The translations under genes and the position numbers were made by a program. From Actinomycetota bacterium (lineage in GTDB: Bacteria; Actinomycetota; Humimicrobiia; Humimicrobiales; Humimicrobiaceae), in the NCBI GenBank assembly GCA_003155275.1, contig PMCC01000062.1:1-5914 (forward strand): 5,914 nucleotides of DNA. The letters are read 5' to 3'. The notes beneath the pieces are model-generated. The model saw nothing but the letters and a program-made list of their open reading frames with translations, made no database searches and was not told where the DNA came from. Below are positions 5,867 to 5,914 of the stretch, one piece after another. Within the stretch, counting starts at the first letter, position 1. Every line of letters starts with the position of its first letter.

Positions 5867-5914
5867 TTTAAAAAATATGAATAAAATACCTTAAAAATTT
5901 GCATTAAATATTAG

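Noticed and set aside
5854..5904. Longer TyrRS starting at the ATG at 5904
   Set aside because: The 17 extra residues do not resemble the family N-terminus, while the ATG at 5853 has a suitable RBS and gives a normal length.

Overview
The window holds five genes, all on the minus strand, so transcription runs from high to low coordinates. In that order they are tyrosyl-tRNA synthetase (tyrS), a DUF2099 / 'methanogenesis marker protein 8'-like protein of unknown function, and a three-gene uptake-type [NiFe] hydrogenase operon: small subunit, large subunit and membrane b-type cytochrome. The cytochrome gene runs off the left edge.

The hydrogenase set looks like a group 1, periplasm-facing, membrane-bound respiratory enzyme. 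The small subunit has a Tat-type signal peptide, cysteines and a histidine for three FeS clusters, and a C-terminal membrane helix. The large subunit has both Ni-binding CxxC motifs and a cleavable C-terminal tail. The cytochrome b would pass electrons from H2 oxidation to the quinone pool. Small and large genes are 3 nt apart and the cytochrome GTG lies 14 nt after the large-subunit stop, so the three are almost certainly co-transcribed and translationally coupled. No maturation genes (hyp genes or the large-subunit endopeptidase) lie in the window.

A 264-nt AT-rich gap (3161-3424) separates the hydrogenase operon from the DUF2099 gene. It holds a plausible sigma70-type promoter overlapping a small palindrome. 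The DUF2099 gene sits closely behind tyrS. It is probably shorter than its longest reading frame, because a TTG start at 4543 has a strong Shine-Dalgarno sequence and the frame's upstream end does not.

The organism is most likely an anaerobic or microaerophilic diderm bacterium that oxidises H2. The bacterial-type TyrRS with a C-terminal S4 domain, the good Shine-Dalgarno sites, the Tat-exported hydrogenase and the moderately AT-rich composition all point that way. I cannot fix the phylum by eye. The ordinary proximal-cluster motif (no extra cysteines) argues against an O2-tolerant hydrogenase.

The main oddities are a cysteine replacing the usual proline at the medial FeS cluster, two substitutions in the conserved 'canopy' over the NiFe site, an Arg-Lys rather than Arg-Arg Tat motif, a 14-bp tandem duplication that shapes the large subunit/cytochrome junction, and the cysteine-rich DUF2099 protein beside a hydrogenase. 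I see no clear new multi-gene system, mobile element, CRISPR array or RNA gene.
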